A DNA stretch of 27,629 bases, from the NCBI GenBank assembly GCA_900555035.1, contig USJX01000036.1, positions 1-27,629 on the forward strand. Direction: 5' to 3'. The notes below the pieces were generated by a model that saw only the letters and a list, made by a program, of their open reading frames with translations, made no database searches and was not told the DNA's origin. The number at the start of each line of letters is the position of its first letter. Position 1 is the stretch's first letter. A program made the position numbers and the translations under genes. Of the stretch, positions 14,342 through 22,870 are shown piece by piece. This stretch comes from an uncultured Prevotella sp. Its GTDB lineage: Bacteria; Bacteroidota; Bacteroidia; Bacteroidales; Bacteroidaceae.

Positions 14342-15922
14342 ATGAAGAAAGTAAAATTAGTTAGTTTAGCCATTGCGATGGCTTGTGCAGCACCTTCTTT
14401 TGCAGGTGGTTTGCTCACTAACACCAACCAGCATGTTGCATTCAACAGAATGATGAGCCGTGAGGCTTCTATCGGTATCGACGGCGTTTACTACAATCCT
14501 GCCGGCGTTGTATTCATGGGTGAAGGAAAGCATCTCGCCATCAACTGGCAGTTGGCTTACCAGACACGTAGCATTGAAAATGATTATCCTTTGTTCACTA
14601 ACAATGTGAACAATCCTATTACTCCACGCGAGTTCAAGGGTAAGGCGTTTGCGCCTGTCATCCCTTCTTTCCAGTATGCCTACAATAAAGGCAGATGGTC
14701 TCTTCAGGCTGGCTTCGCCCTTACAGGTGGCGGCGGAAAGTGTACCTTCGATGATGGATTGGGCTCTTTCGAGAAGATTGTTGCCGAAACTGCTATCGCT
14801 GCATGCCAGTTGGCAGGTGCTGTAGATAAGGTGGCTTCACAGTATGGAGTTCCTGCCGTATTCACTGACAAGAATGCTTTCGGAACAAAGGGTCAGTATA
14901 GCTACAATAGTTATATGCACGGTCGCCAGTACTACTATGGTCTCTCTTTAGGTGCAGCCTATAAGTTCAGCGACAACTTCAGCGCATTCGCAGGTGTACG
15001 TGGCGTCTATGCTTCAACCAACTACTATGGATATGTAGAAGATATCAAGGTTGGCAACATGCCTCTCTATAAGGTGCTCGACCCTACAAAGGAAACAGCT
15101 GCCAACATCGAGTTGAGCTGTGACCAGAGCGGTGTAGGCTTCACTCCTATCATTGGTGTGGATTTCAAGACTGGCAAGTGGAACTTCGCAGCCAAATATG
15201 AATTCAAGACTCGCATTCGCTTGAAGAATAAGTCAGTAAACCAGGTACCAAGTATCGGTAACCTTCCTGGTAACCTCCGCAATGCTTACATCGCAGGCGG
15301 TGTGCCTGAGCAGGCTGCTGATGCTATCTTGGCAAACCCAGCAATATCAGGTGAAAAAGACGCAAATGGAAACATAGTAAAGCCAGGAGCTATGCAAATG
15401 TTGAAGACCCAGTTCGACACCAAGCTCGACGAGGCTATCGGCGAATACGCAGACGGCAAGAAGATTGCTGGCGATATTCCTGCTTACCTGGCACTCGGTG
15501 TAGGCTATAGCCCAGTAAACACAGTAAGAGTAAACGTAGGTTTCCACTGGTTCGACGACAAGCACGCTACTTCATATAACAACCGTCAGGAGAAATTGGA
15601 CCGTGGTACCTTGGAGTACAACGCAGGTGTTGAGGTGGATGTCAACAAGAAGATTACCTTGAGTACAGGTTGGCAGAACACCAACTATGGCTTGAGCGAT
15701 GAGTATATGGATGACAAGTCATTCGTTGTCAGTTCCAACTCTGCTGCCGTCGGTGGTGTTTACCACATCAACAAGAAGATGGATTTGAACGTGGCTTACT
15801 TCCACACATTCTATCAGCACAAGAAGACCTCAGAGACTGTAAAGCAAACAGGAAAAGACTACACCTCTGACTACACCCGTAACAACAATGTGTTTGCGGT
15901 AGGTCTCGATATCAACTTCTAA
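14342..15922 (+). CDS. OmpP1/FadL family outer-membrane transport protein
   Basis: The protein is 526 residues from the ATG at 14342. That start gives a clean signal peptide, MKKVKLVSLAIAMACAAPSFA with cleavage before GG; a start at 14312 would place extra residues ahead of it and overlap the promoter. After the signal come the hatch-like FadL N-terminus (NTNQHVAFNRMMSREASIGI), the conserved YYNPAGVVFMGEGKHL near 47-62 and alternating beta strands to the end (NNVFAVGLDINF, a typical C-terminal barrel strand). FadL barrels carry hydrophobic compounds such as long-chain fatty acids or aromatics across the outer membrane; the substrate here is unknown. A stretch near 310-380 with Ala/Gly/Pro-rich, strand-poor sequence is probably an extracellular loop. 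It is a single-gene unit with its own promoter and terminator. Confidence 0.88.
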   Translation: MKKVKLVSLAIAMACAAPSFAGGLLTNTNQHVAFNRMMSREASIGIDGVYYNPAGVVFMGEGKHLAINWQLAYQTRSIENDYPLFTNNVNNPITPREFKGKAFAPVIPSFQYAYNKGRWSLQAGFALTGGGGKCTFDDGLGSFEKIVAETAIAACQLAGAVDKVASQYGVPAVFTDKNAFGTKGQYSYNSYMHGRQYYYGLSLGAAYKFSDNFSAFAGVRGVYASTNYYGYVEDIKVGNMPLYKVLDPTKETAANIELSCDQSGVGFTPIIGVDFKTGKWNFAAKYEFKTRIRLKNKSVNQVPSIGNLPGNLRNAYIAGGVPEQAADAILANPAISGEKDANGNIVKPGAMQMLKTQFDTKLDEAIGEYADGKKIAGDIPAYLALGVGYSPVNTVRVNVGFHWFDDKHATSYNNRQEKLDRGTLEYNAGVEVDVNKKITLSTGWQNTNYGLSDEYMDDKSFVVSSNSAAVGGVYHINKKMDLNVAYFHTFYQHKKTSETVKQTGKDYTSDYTRNNNVFAVGLDINF

Positions 15923-16009
15923 AGACGAAGTTGATAAAAAGCAAAAGTAGAATTAGACTTATGTTTCCTAAACATAATAGATCAATTCATAACTACAAAC
16001 ATGCAAAAA

Positions 16010-16047
16010 GGCTATCCCTCTCTTTCGATTGGGATAGCCATTTTTTT
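16010..16047. terminator. Terminator between the FadL gene and priA
   Basis: GGCTATCCC (16010-16018) and GGGATAGCC (16031-16039) form a perfect 9-base stem. A T run (16041-16047) follows on the plus side and an A run precedes it on the left, so it can serve both convergent genes. Confidence 0.92.
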
Positions 16048-16074
16048 ATTTTGTATCCGCAATCATCTAGCTGA

Positions 16075-18348
16075 TTATTGCGGATCCACATCATAGTATA
16101 TTTGCAAAGCCCCATACCTTGGATCCTTCAGCATCATCGTCTGGGCATACTTCAGGTATTCCCTCACCTTCTTCTGATCAATGCCGTTCTCCAGTTTAAG
16201 CACTATCTTCCGAATATTCATGTTCTTCACCCTAGCCACGGCTGGCTTATCCGGTCCGAGCACTCTTTCACCAAACCATCCTCTCAGCGTCTTGCCGAGT
16301 TCCAGACTTGCCTGCTGGCAAACCTTCTCGTTCTTATGTTTCAGGAACACGTTGATAAGATGGAAGAACGGCGGATAATGAAACATTCTTCTCTCTTCCA
16401 GGATACCCTTGAAGAGGGCTTCGTAATCATTGTGCACCACCTGACTGATGATAGGAAGCGTCGGGTTCTTGGTCTGCAGAATCACGAGTCCCCGCTTGCC
16501 CTTTCTTCCGGCTCTTCCGCTCACCTGCGCCATCATCATGAAGGCATGCTCGTAGGCTCTGAAGTCAGGATAGTTCAGCATCGAGTCGGCATTCAGAATG
16601 CCCACCACGCTTACTTTATCAAAATCCAGACCTTTTGAAATCATCTGCGTACCTATCAGAAGATTGGTCTTTCCCGATGAGAAGTCACTGATCAATCGTT
16701 CGTAGGCATTACGCGTACGGGTGGTATCCAGGTCCATGCGGGCGATACGTGCCTCAGGGAATATCTCGGCTATCTGGTCTTCGATGCGCTCCGTTCCTAT
16801 GCCACGTCCCATCAGTTCCGTACTACCGCAGTTAGGGCACTCCGTAGGTACGGGATAGGTGAATCCGCAGTAATGGCAGGTCAGCAGGTTGATGCTCTTA
16901 TGCAGGGTCAGTGAAACATCGCAGTTCTTGCATTTCGGCACCCATCCGCACACCTTGCACTCTATCATCGGTGCAAATCCCCTTCGGTTTTGGAAGAGGA
17001 TAGCCTGTTCGCCATTCTTCAAAGCCTCCCTCACCGCCGCCAAGAGTTGTGGCGAATAAGCCCCCGTCATCATCTTTCTATGGCGAAGGTCCTTCACATC
17101 CACCACCTGAATCTCCGGCAACTGGATACCCTTGAATCTCGTCTTCAGTTCCACCAGGCCATACTTGCCCTGCTGCGCATTGTAATAACTCTCCATAGAA
17201 GGCGTAGCCGTTCCCAGCAGCACTTTCGCTTCCGGATACATACTGGCTAGCACGATGGCAGCACTGCGGGCATGATACCGTGGTGCCGGGTCTTGCTGCT
17301 TAAAGGAATTCTCATGCTCCTCATCAATAATGACAAGTCCCAGTTTTTGGAAAGGCAGGAAAACGGCACTTCTCGCTCCCAGGATTACATCATAAGGCTG
17401 ATCCGAGAGCTGCTTCTGCCAGATTTCCACACGTTCCGCATCACTGTATTTCGAGTGGAAGATGCCGAGCCGGTCGCCAAACACCTTGTGCAGTCGCTCC
17501 ATAATCTGAACGGTGAGGGCGATTTCCGGCAGCAGATAAAGCACCTGCTTATGTTCTTCTATCGCCTTTTTGATGAGATGGATGTAAACCTCCGTCTTTC
17601 CGCTAGATGTCACACCATGCAGAAGCACCACGTTCTTGTGCGTCATCTGCAGGAGTATCTGGTTGTAGGCATCCTGCTGGGCTTCAGAAAGCGGTTTGAT
17701 GAATTCGAAATGCGATTCTCCCGACGTGTTCAGTCTGCCCACCTCCAGTTCATAGGTAAAGAGGATGCCTCGGTCGATGAGCGCCTTGACAGCTGCAGCC
17801 GTGCATCGTGCCTCATTCATCAGTTCTTCCTTGGTCACCTTCTTGATACCTTCCCTGGGCGTATCACCCTCCAGACTGTCCCAGTGGGAAAGGGCGAGGA
17901 AAGTGGTCAGCGTTTTCGATTGCTTCAACGCCCGCTGCACCATACTGAGTGCCACATGCAGGGCCTGCTCGTTGCGGTAACTGCTGGCCAGCTCCACGTA
18001 AAGTTCCATCTTGGGCTTGAATTTCTCCGTAGATTTCATACCCGATGGCATGGCGGCACCAAACACATCACCCAGGGGCGACATGTAGTAATCGCTGATC
18101 CATTTCCAGAGGCGCATCTGCTGGGGCAGCAGCGAAGGATATTTGTCGAGCACCGCATCGATGGGCTTGCAGCTGAAATCCGGCTTTTCAGAATGCACAT
18201 CGGTAACCATGGCAATATACTTCTTACTCTTGCCCAATGGAACGAGGACGCGCATATTAGGCACAACCTTCTCTTCCATCCCTTCGGGGATAGAATAAGT
18301 AAAGGTTCCGTCGAGCGGAAGGGGCAATATCACATCTACGTATCTCAT
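16075..18348 (-). CDS. priA: Primosomal replication-restart helicase PriA
   Basis: The protein is 757 residues from the ATG at 18348, which begins MRYVDVILPLPLDGTFTYSI, the PriA N-terminal DNA-binding domain. An AGGAG stands ten bases before it. Later come Walker A GVTSSGKT (245-252), DEEH (342-345), GTATPS (379-384) and the zinc-binding insertion with eight cysteines (464, 467, 473, 476, 491, 494, 504, 507). Helicase motifs GTERIEDQI, LIGTQMISKGLDF and QVSGRAGRKGK follow. PriA recognises stalled or collapsed forks and reloads the replisome. An in-frame extension of 56 residues upstream exists, but it overlaps the promoter and has no PriA similarity. The gene ends 27 bases from the shared terminator. 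It is complete and ordinary. Confidence 0.95.
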   Translation of the reverse strand: MRYVDVILPLPLDGTFTYSIPEGMEEKVVPNMRVLVPLGKSKKYIAMVTDVHSEKPDFSCKPIDAVLDKYPSLLPQQMRLWKWISDYYMSPLGDVFGAAMPSGMKSTEKFKPKMELYVELASSYRNEQALHVALSMVQRALKQSKTLTTFLALSHWDSLEGDTPREGIKKVTKEELMNEARCTAAAVKALIDRGILFTYELEVGRLNTSGESHFEFIKPLSEAQQDAYNQILLQMTHKNVVLLHGVTSSGKTEVYIHLIKKAIEEHKQVLYLLPEIALTVQIMERLHKVFGDRLGIFHSKYSDAERVEIWQKQLSDQPYDVILGARSAVFLPFQKLGLVIIDEEHENSFKQQDPAPRYHARSAAIVLASMYPEAKVLLGTATPSMESYYNAQQGKYGLVELKTRFKGIQLPEIQVVDVKDLRHRKMMTGAYSPQLLAAVREALKNGEQAILFQNRRGFAPMIECKVCGWVPKCKNCDVSLTLHKSINLLTCHYCGFTYPVPTECPNCGSTELMGRGIGTERIEDQIAEIFPEARIARMDLDTTRTRNAYERLISDFSSGKTNLLIGTQMISKGLDFDKVSVVGILNADSMLNYPDFRAYEHAFMMMAQVSGRAGRKGKRGLVILQTKNPTLPIISQVVHNDYEALFKGILEERRMFHYPPFFHLINVFLKHKNEKVCQQASLELGKTLRGWFGERVLGPDKPAVARVKNMNIRKIVLKLENGIDQKKVREYLKYAQTMMLKDPRYGALQIYYDVDPQ

Positions 18349-18389
18349 GTTATAACGTTCTCCTTTTCTTTTTACGATATAAAGTTGTG

Positions 18390-18421
18390 CAAAGATAGCA
18401 AAAAAAAAGCAGATACCCAAC
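18390..18421 (-). promoter_or_regulatory. Promoter of priA
   Basis: On the minus strand TATCTTTG (18390-18397) follows GTTG (18418-18421; consensus TTTG) after 20 bases. The -33 element lies in the loop of the upstream gene's terminator. Start near 18383 gives a leader of about 35 bases before the ATG at 18348. Confidence 0.7.
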
Positions 18422-18438
18422 AAGGGATACCTGCTTTT
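18398..18438 (-). terminator. Terminator of the PorT-like gene
   Basis: On the minus strand AAAAGCAGGTATCCC pairs imperfectly with GGGTATCTGCTTTT around TTGTT and is followed by a long T run. It overlaps the priA -33 region. Confidence 0.8.
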
Positions 18439-18485
18439 AAATATTTTAATGTATAAACTTGTGAAGAGTTCTACCGAACTTCTCT

Positions 18486-19121
18486 TTAGAACCAGTAACC
18501 CAAGGCAATCTGCCAAGAGTTGTTGCGGCTCTTGTCCTTGCCGGCATTGGTAAGTGCCTCGGCAGCCTTGACAAGACTGGCATCAGCCGACTTGCCACAA
18601 GCGATGTTGTAGTTGGCTGAAATCTGAAGATGGCTCAACAGGGTAACACCAGCACCTACGTTTACGCTGAAGTTTGACTTCTTCAATGAATAGCTGCTTG
18701 TCTCATTCCACTTGAAATTCTTGTCACCCACATTGATACCCCACTGTGGACCCGCAAACAGGAAGGCATTAGCCAAACTGCTCAAACCGAAGCCATAACG
18801 CACGTTCACAGGAATGTTGATTGACTTCTGTCTTACTGTGGTCTTGCCTAATTCGCCATCAGTACCAGTATACTTAACGTCAGCCTCTTTCTGGTCGTAC
18901 AAGGCTGCAGCATCGAAACTCAAGCCAACGATAGGCACGGTAACCTTTACCATAGGACCTACAAAGAAACCAGTCTTGTTGGAAGCATCGAATACATCCT
19001 CGCTAAACGACATGCTTGTCACGTTCAAACCACCCTTCAAACCGAACTTTACCTGGGCGTTAGCGCTAGTAGCAAACATCATTGCCGCTACCAAAAATAC
19101 AAGAGATAAAATCTTCTTCAT
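18486..19121 (-). CDS. Outer-membrane beta-barrel protein, PorT-like family
   Basis: The 211-residue protein has a signal peptide, MKKILSLVFLVAAMMFATSANA, cut before QVKFGLKGGLNVTSMSF. That start (glycine-rich first strand) and the final strand NNSWQIALGYWF, ending in an aromatic residue, are typical of the small eight-stranded outer-membrane barrels of Bacteroidota (OMP_b-brl_2/PorT family). It probably sits in the outer membrane. PorT proper is a type IX secretion factor, and this gene lies directly downstream of gldN in the same direction. Many paralogues of this barrel exist, however, so a role in secretion is only suggested by position. It has a separate -7 element and its own terminator. 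Confidence 0.8.
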   Translation of the reverse strand: MKKILSLVFLVAAMMFATSANAQVKFGLKGGLNVTSMSFSEDVFDASNKTGFFVGPMVKVTVPIVGLSFDAAALYDQKEADVKYTGTDGELGKTTVRQKSINIPVNVRYGFGLSSLANAFLFAGPQWGINVGDKNFKWNETSSYSLKKSNFSVNVGAGVTLLSHLQISANYNIACGKSADASLVKAAEALTNAGKDKSRNNSWQIALGYWF

Positions 19122-19143
19122 CTTTTCTACCTTTTTAAATTAA

Positions 19144-19174
19144 AAATCTATTTTCTAACAAATCTATTTTCTAA
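19144..19174 (-). promoter_or_regulatory. Duplicated promoter-proximal element of the PorT-like gene
   Basis: The 15-base sequence AAATCTATTTTCTAA occurs twice in tandem (19144-19158 and 19160-19174). On the minus strand the upstream copy contributes TAGATTTG (19159-19166), a match to the -7 consensus. The downstream copy has TAGATTTT instead. Confidence 0.6.
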
Positions 19175-19199
19175 TATTACACACGTTGTGATTCATTTC

Positions 19200-20264
19200 C
19201 TAATGACGCTGACGGCGCACGGTTACTCTGGCAGAGCCACTGGAAACCGAAGAAGAACTGCTGTTGCGCTGCTCCTTCACTTTGGTCTGTCTGCTAGATG
19301 AAGAACTGCTTCTGCGATTACTCTTCTTTGCCTTCTTCACCTTGCCCTTCACGTTCTTGTCTGCCTTGGCTATGCTGTCAAGCGAATCTTTTTTTTCTAT
19401 GTTTCCACTCCAGAGATTCTTCTCAAAGGTAGCCAGTTCGCCCTCAATTCGCTTCTGCTCCTTTACCAGGGCAGAATCAGAGTGGCAATACTGCGCCAAA
19501 GTCTGTCCCAGCATATTGTTGGTCTTGTAGATTTTTCCTTTATACTGATTTCTCACAAAGTAATCATCCACACTCATCACCGCCGCATTGTTCAGGTTGC
19601 TGGTCATAATCTGCTGCTTGGCCAGATAAGGAGCCAAGTCGTCATACTTTACCCAGAAAAGCGGATACTTGGTACCCCCATCGCCGAAGTCATCGTCGCG
19701 GGTCATGATAGGACAGAGCGCCAGCACCTTGGTATGGAAGGTGGAAGTGCGCTGGTCAAAATAGGTTGACTCCTTGATATAGTAAGCCTTCACCTCTCTC
19801 GATGGAATATCGCTGTTGTCGAGCGAGATTCTTCCGTTTGCCTTCTTCTCATAATAGATATGATAGTTGTCCAGGAAAGACTTAGGGTCCACTCTATCTG
19901 CTGCTGCAAAACTCTCGTTACCATCCAGACGGTATTGGTACACCGCCACCTTACCTGTCATCATCAACTTGAAGATGTTGGTAAAGAGATTCATCTGGTT
20001 GCCCATAGGCTCCACAGGATAATACAGTCCGGCATTGGCATTATCGGTAAGGCTCAGCTCACGATAGATGTCTCTTCTCCACACCACATCCTCCTCCATA
20101 GGGGCAGCAGTAGGGAAAGAAATTTGTGCACGGGTGGTGATGTTGCCGGCATTCGATTTGTTCGCAGCCGCCTGCCTTGCCGCCTGCTGACGGCGTGCCT
20201 GAGGTTGCGCCACGATGCCCTGCACCATTCCCAAGAGCATGAATATGAACAATATCTTTTTCAT
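19200..20264 (-). CDS. gldN: Type IX secretion/gliding ring protein GldN (PorN)
   Basis: The 354-residue protein has a signal peptide, MKKILFIFMLLGMVQGIVAQ, then a basic Gln/Ala-rich segment. The conserved GldN domain follows: VVWRRDIYRELSLTDNANAG, LYYPVEPMGNQMNLFTNIFK, VAVYQYRLDG, YYIKESTYFDQRTSTFHTKV and PLFWVKYDDL. GldN/PorN binds the GldK/PorK lipoprotein to form the large periplasmic ring under the outer membrane. It is the last gene of porP-gldK-gldL-gldM-gldN. The C-terminal 60 or so residues are a Lys/Arg/Ser-rich low-complexity tail with two poly-Ser runs (RRSSSSSS, RNSSSSSVSSGS), ending VTVRRQRH; I take it to be flexible. The 91-base gap to gldM holds short repeats rather than a promoter. 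Confidence 0.93.
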   Translation of the reverse strand: MKKILFIFMLLGMVQGIVAQPQARRQQAARQAAANKSNAGNITTRAQISFPTAAPMEEDVVWRRDIYRELSLTDNANAGLYYPVEPMGNQMNLFTNIFKLMMTGKVAVYQYRLDGNESFAAADRVDPKSFLDNYHIYYEKKANGRISLDNSDIPSREVKAYYIKESTYFDQRTSTFHTKVLALCPIMTRDDDFGDGGTKYPLFWVKYDDLAPYLAKQQIMTSNLNNAAVMSVDDYFVRNQYKGKIYKTNNMLGQTLAQYCHSDSALVKEQKRIEGELATFEKNLWSGNIEKKDSLDSIAKADKNVKGKVKKAKKSNRRSSSSSSRQTKVKEQRNSSSSSVSSGSARVTVRRQRH

Positions 20265-20274
20265 TATTTTACAC

Positions 20275-20355
20275 TTTGAACTTTGAACATTGAACTTTGA
20301 ACTTTATGATTAGCAAAGCATTTGAATTCTTCACTCTTCGTTCTTCACTCTTCAC
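20275..20355. repeat. Two simple-sequence blocks between gldM and gldN
   Basis: TTTGAAC recurs three times with one variant at 20275-20304 (period 7-8), and CTTCACTCTTC-type units recur at 20329-20355 up to the gldM stop codon. A third copy of CTTCACTCTTTAC overlaps the gldL stop near 21950. Confidence 0.7.
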
Positions 20356-21912
20356 TTATTTCACGATTACTTCCATCGCCGTAGGCAGATTTCTGGTGAT
20401 GCCATCCGGTCCCACAGCCTTGATATGCGAGATATAGAAACGGCGGCTGCGAGAAAGCTTTCTGAACTCTTCTCTCTGTCGCTCCGAGAAGTTGGCACCT
20501 GCCGATGCCAATGGAATTGCATTACCCATGTTGTCGAAGAAGACGGTCTCGAAGCCCAACACCCTGAAAGGTATATCCAGCAATCCGTCGTCGATGGCTG
20601 CATGAATGCCTGTGGCACCCATCAGAGATGCCTTTGCCAGACCGCCGCCACGGAAACGGGTGGTTCCCAAAGCCAGATAAGCCGTTGGATCAGGCAACTT
20701 TCTTACATGGAATACGAATGGAGGCATCGTGCGGGTTTGTCCCTTGTCGCGCGCCGTTACATGGATTGTCACATCCTTGCCCACAGCTGCTGGGGTTGCC
20801 ACGAAATGACCGTTGCCCTTCGATACGAACGAACCGCCTGTCATCGATGCAGAGATGGCATTGGCCGGTACGCCCGGCACACTGATACTGATAGGGTTCT
20901 GAAAACCTGCATAGAGCACGTTCATCAGGTCTGCCGCCACCGTTGCCGAATTAGGTGCCGGAATAACGCTGTATTTCTGTATGAAGTTGCGCCTCAACAC
21001 GTCGCCCTTGGCATTGTTCATCAGAATGTAGCCGGAGAACTGGTGCTCTCCCACTCCACCTGCCGTAAAACTATACTGTCCACGGGCGCTGTTCACTCTC
21101 ATGCCGTTCACATAGATTTCCGGCTGCTGGGTGGTATCCACTGCAGCCATCACGATGTTGGCATTGAATCTTTCGCCCGGATAAAGCGTTGTCTTCTCTG
21201 GAATCACGAAGGCATCGAGTTTGTTCACACGGATATCCTTCATGTCGATATTCGCAACCAGGTTGTGCAGCACTTCTCCCTCGGCATAGCGCACATCGCT
21301 CTGAATCTTCGAGAGCATGGTCACGGCTGCAGCCACTGGCATATTCTCAAACATGTATTCCTGCCAGTTCTTACCCAGATATTTCTCACCCTTAGGCACC
21401 TGGGTAGAGAAGTTGCTGGCTATGATTTTCTTCTGATGCTCATCAGTCACCAGCTGCAGGATGCGGTCGCGATAGCGATTCAGCTCCGTATAGAGTTTCT
21501 TTCCCTTGCCCGAACCCGGTGCAAGCATCACGATGCCGGCAGCCTCCAGGTTTTCCTTGTTCTTGATATTGCTCACGTCGCCATTCTTGCCGTCAGCCTC
21601 CTGCACAATAGCAACCTTCAGTTCCTGGGCAAAGTTATAGAGCGCATCGCTCATGTCCTTTACCTGCTTAGCCTTTTCAAACCATTCCCTTACCTTGGTA
21701 GGGTTTTGCTTCATCTGGTCGGCAAAGTCGCTATAGATTGCATTGTTCTCTGCGGAAGAGTTGGCTGTGGTTCGATTCAGACTGTCTTCCACAATAGAGA
21801 ATCCGTCGAGCACCTCCGTAGAGACGTTCAACGCAAGCATTGCCATCAAGACGACATACATCAGGTTAATCATCTTCTGGCGTGGTGAAACGGGTCTTTT
21901 CTTTATAGCCAT
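20356..21912 (-). CDS. gldM: Type IX secretion motor protein GldM (PorM)
   Basis: The 518-residue protein begins MAIKKRPVSPRQKMINLMYV followed by one membrane segment (about 15-33, VVLMAMLALNVSTEVLDGF). The GldM signature, with its buried glutamate in NVSTEVLDGF, is intact. The rest is periplasmic: a helical N-terminal domain (about 40-215) and successive beta-sandwich domains (about 220-518). GldM forms a dimer whose membrane helix sits inside the GldL ring, and whose shaft spans the periplasm to the GldK-GldN ring to pass on proton-driven rotation. It lies 32 bases after gldL and 91 before gldN. Length matches the family (about 515). Confidence 0.95.
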   Translation of the reverse strand: MAIKKRPVSPRQKMINLMYVVLMAMLALNVSTEVLDGFSIVEDSLNRTTANSSAENNAIYSDFADQMKQNPTKVREWFEKAKQVKDMSDALYNFAQELKVAIVQEADGKNGDVSNIKNKENLEAAGIVMLAPGSGKGKKLYTELNRYRDRILQLVTDEHQKKIIASNFSTQVPKGEKYLGKNWQEYMFENMPVAAAVTMLSKIQSDVRYAEGEVLHNLVANIDMKDIRVNKLDAFVIPEKTTLYPGERFNANIVMAAVDTTQQPEIYVNGMRVNSARGQYSFTAGGVGEHQFSGYILMNNAKGDVLRRNFIQKYSVIPAPNSATVAADLMNVLYAGFQNPISISVPGVPANAISASMTGGSFVSKGNGHFVATPAAVGKDVTIHVTARDKGQTRTMPPFVFHVRKLPDPTAYLALGTTRFRGGGLAKASLMGATGIHAAIDDGLLDIPFRVLGFETVFFDNMGNAIPLASAGANFSERQREEFRKLSRSRRFYISHIKAVGPDGITRNLPTAMEVIVK

Positions 21913-21944
21913 TTATATTAATTTGCTAAATTCAATACTTTTCT

Positions 21945-22865
21945 TTACTCTTCACTCTTTACCTGAGGAGCTGCAGCACGCATGTTCACGGTCATCGCCT
22001 CTATCATACGTGCGTAAATCTTGTTCAACTGCTCAATCTGCTGAGCCATCTTGCGGCTCTGCTCGTTGATCTGGTCAATGGTTCCAATCTGCTGGCTGGC
22101 ACCCTTCAACTGCATTTCGTAAACCTTGCTGATACCTGTGAGCGTACGGTTCAGGTTCTCCATCTCCTCGCTGTCACGGGTCAAACGGGTACTCTGCTCA
22201 TTCACCTTTTCAAGGGTTTCAACAAGCTTCTTCAATTCCTCAACATAATTGTTCTGGGCATCAGCCATCTCTGGGGTAACACCCTGTTGACCAGCTACCC
22301 AAGCGGTATTACCGCCTGCAATAGAGCCACCGTCCACAGAACCGCCAGTCATAGTGGCACCGGCTACGGCTGCACCATTCTCCGAGAATCCTGCTCCTGG
22401 AGCTACGGCCGCAGCAACGCTCTCGTCAATCTGCTCAGCGCCTTCGCCCTTCTCGCTTCCAGCAACAGAAGAAGATGCTGCAGATACACCAGCACCACCG
22501 CCAAAGCTTCCGCCGCCAATGATGATGGTCTGACCCCCAGAAACAGGAGTTCCTTCATTCTCCCCATAAGTAACCTCTCCTGTCTCCAAGTAGTCCTCAG
22601 TAACATGAGTAGGAATATCTCTACCATCGGCTGTCTTGTCAAAAGGACGGTCGAAGGCTGAAAGGAAGAACACGAACACCTCTGTACCCATACCGGCAAA
22701 CAACATGATATTGGCTCCCGGCAAGTGGGTCAACTTAAAGAGGGTACCCAAGATAACGACAGATGCACCCCAACTATAAGCATAGTTCAGAAATGTCTGT
22801 CCAGGCACACTATCCATCCACTTCTGCAGATGATATACGATATTAAACTTACTATATTCGCCCAT
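21945..22865 (-). CDS. gldL: Type IX secretion motor protein GldL (PorL)
   Basis: The 306-residue protein has two membrane segments (about 27-44 and 52-70). The second carries Glu62 in AGMGTEVFVFF, matching the glutamate of the proton path in other GldL proteins. A long Gly/Ala/Ser-rich linker follows (about 105-200, with GGGSFGGGAG, GGSVDGGSIAGG), then a coiled coil (about 205-290, NYVEELKKLVETLEKVNEQS). GldL forms a pentamer around the GldM dimer in the inner membrane. Its length resembles PorL (about 309) rather than the shorter flavobacterial GldL. The start is 5 bases after the gldK stop. The AGGAG nine bases before the ATG overlaps gldK's last codons, so its role as a ribosome-binding site is uncertain. 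Confidence 0.95.
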   Translation of the reverse strand: MGEYSKFNIVYHLQKWMDSVPGQTFLNYAYSWGASVVILGTLFKLTHLPGANIMLFAGMGTEVFVFFLSAFDRPFDKTADGRDIPTHVTEDYLETGEVTYGENEGTPVSGGQTIIIGGGSFGGGAGVSAASSSVAGSEKGEGAEQIDESVAAAVAPGAGFSENGAAVAGATMTGGSVDGGSIAGGNTAWVAGQQGVTPEMADAQNNYVEELKKLVETLEKVNEQSTRLTRDSEEMENLNRTLTGISKVYEMQLKGASQQIGTIDQINEQSRKMAQQIEQLNKIYARMIEAMTVNMRAAAPQVKSEE

Positions 22866-22870
22866 TTTTA

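Noticed and set aside
17272..18456. Plus-strand frame of 394 codons opposite priA
   Set aside because: It lies wholly antisense to priA and its promoter region; composition is that of a shadow frame (rich in His, Arg, Leu, Gln) with no domain.
18349..18516. N-terminal extension of PriA with a hydrophobic segment
   Set aside because: It reads through the upstream terminator and the priA promoter, and PriA has no membrane anchor. The ATG at 18348 fits the family start.
20425..21888. Plus-strand frame of 487 codons opposite gldM
   Set aside because: gldM is certain on the other strand; the antisense frame is His/Cys/Arg-rich with no recognisable domain and no promoter.
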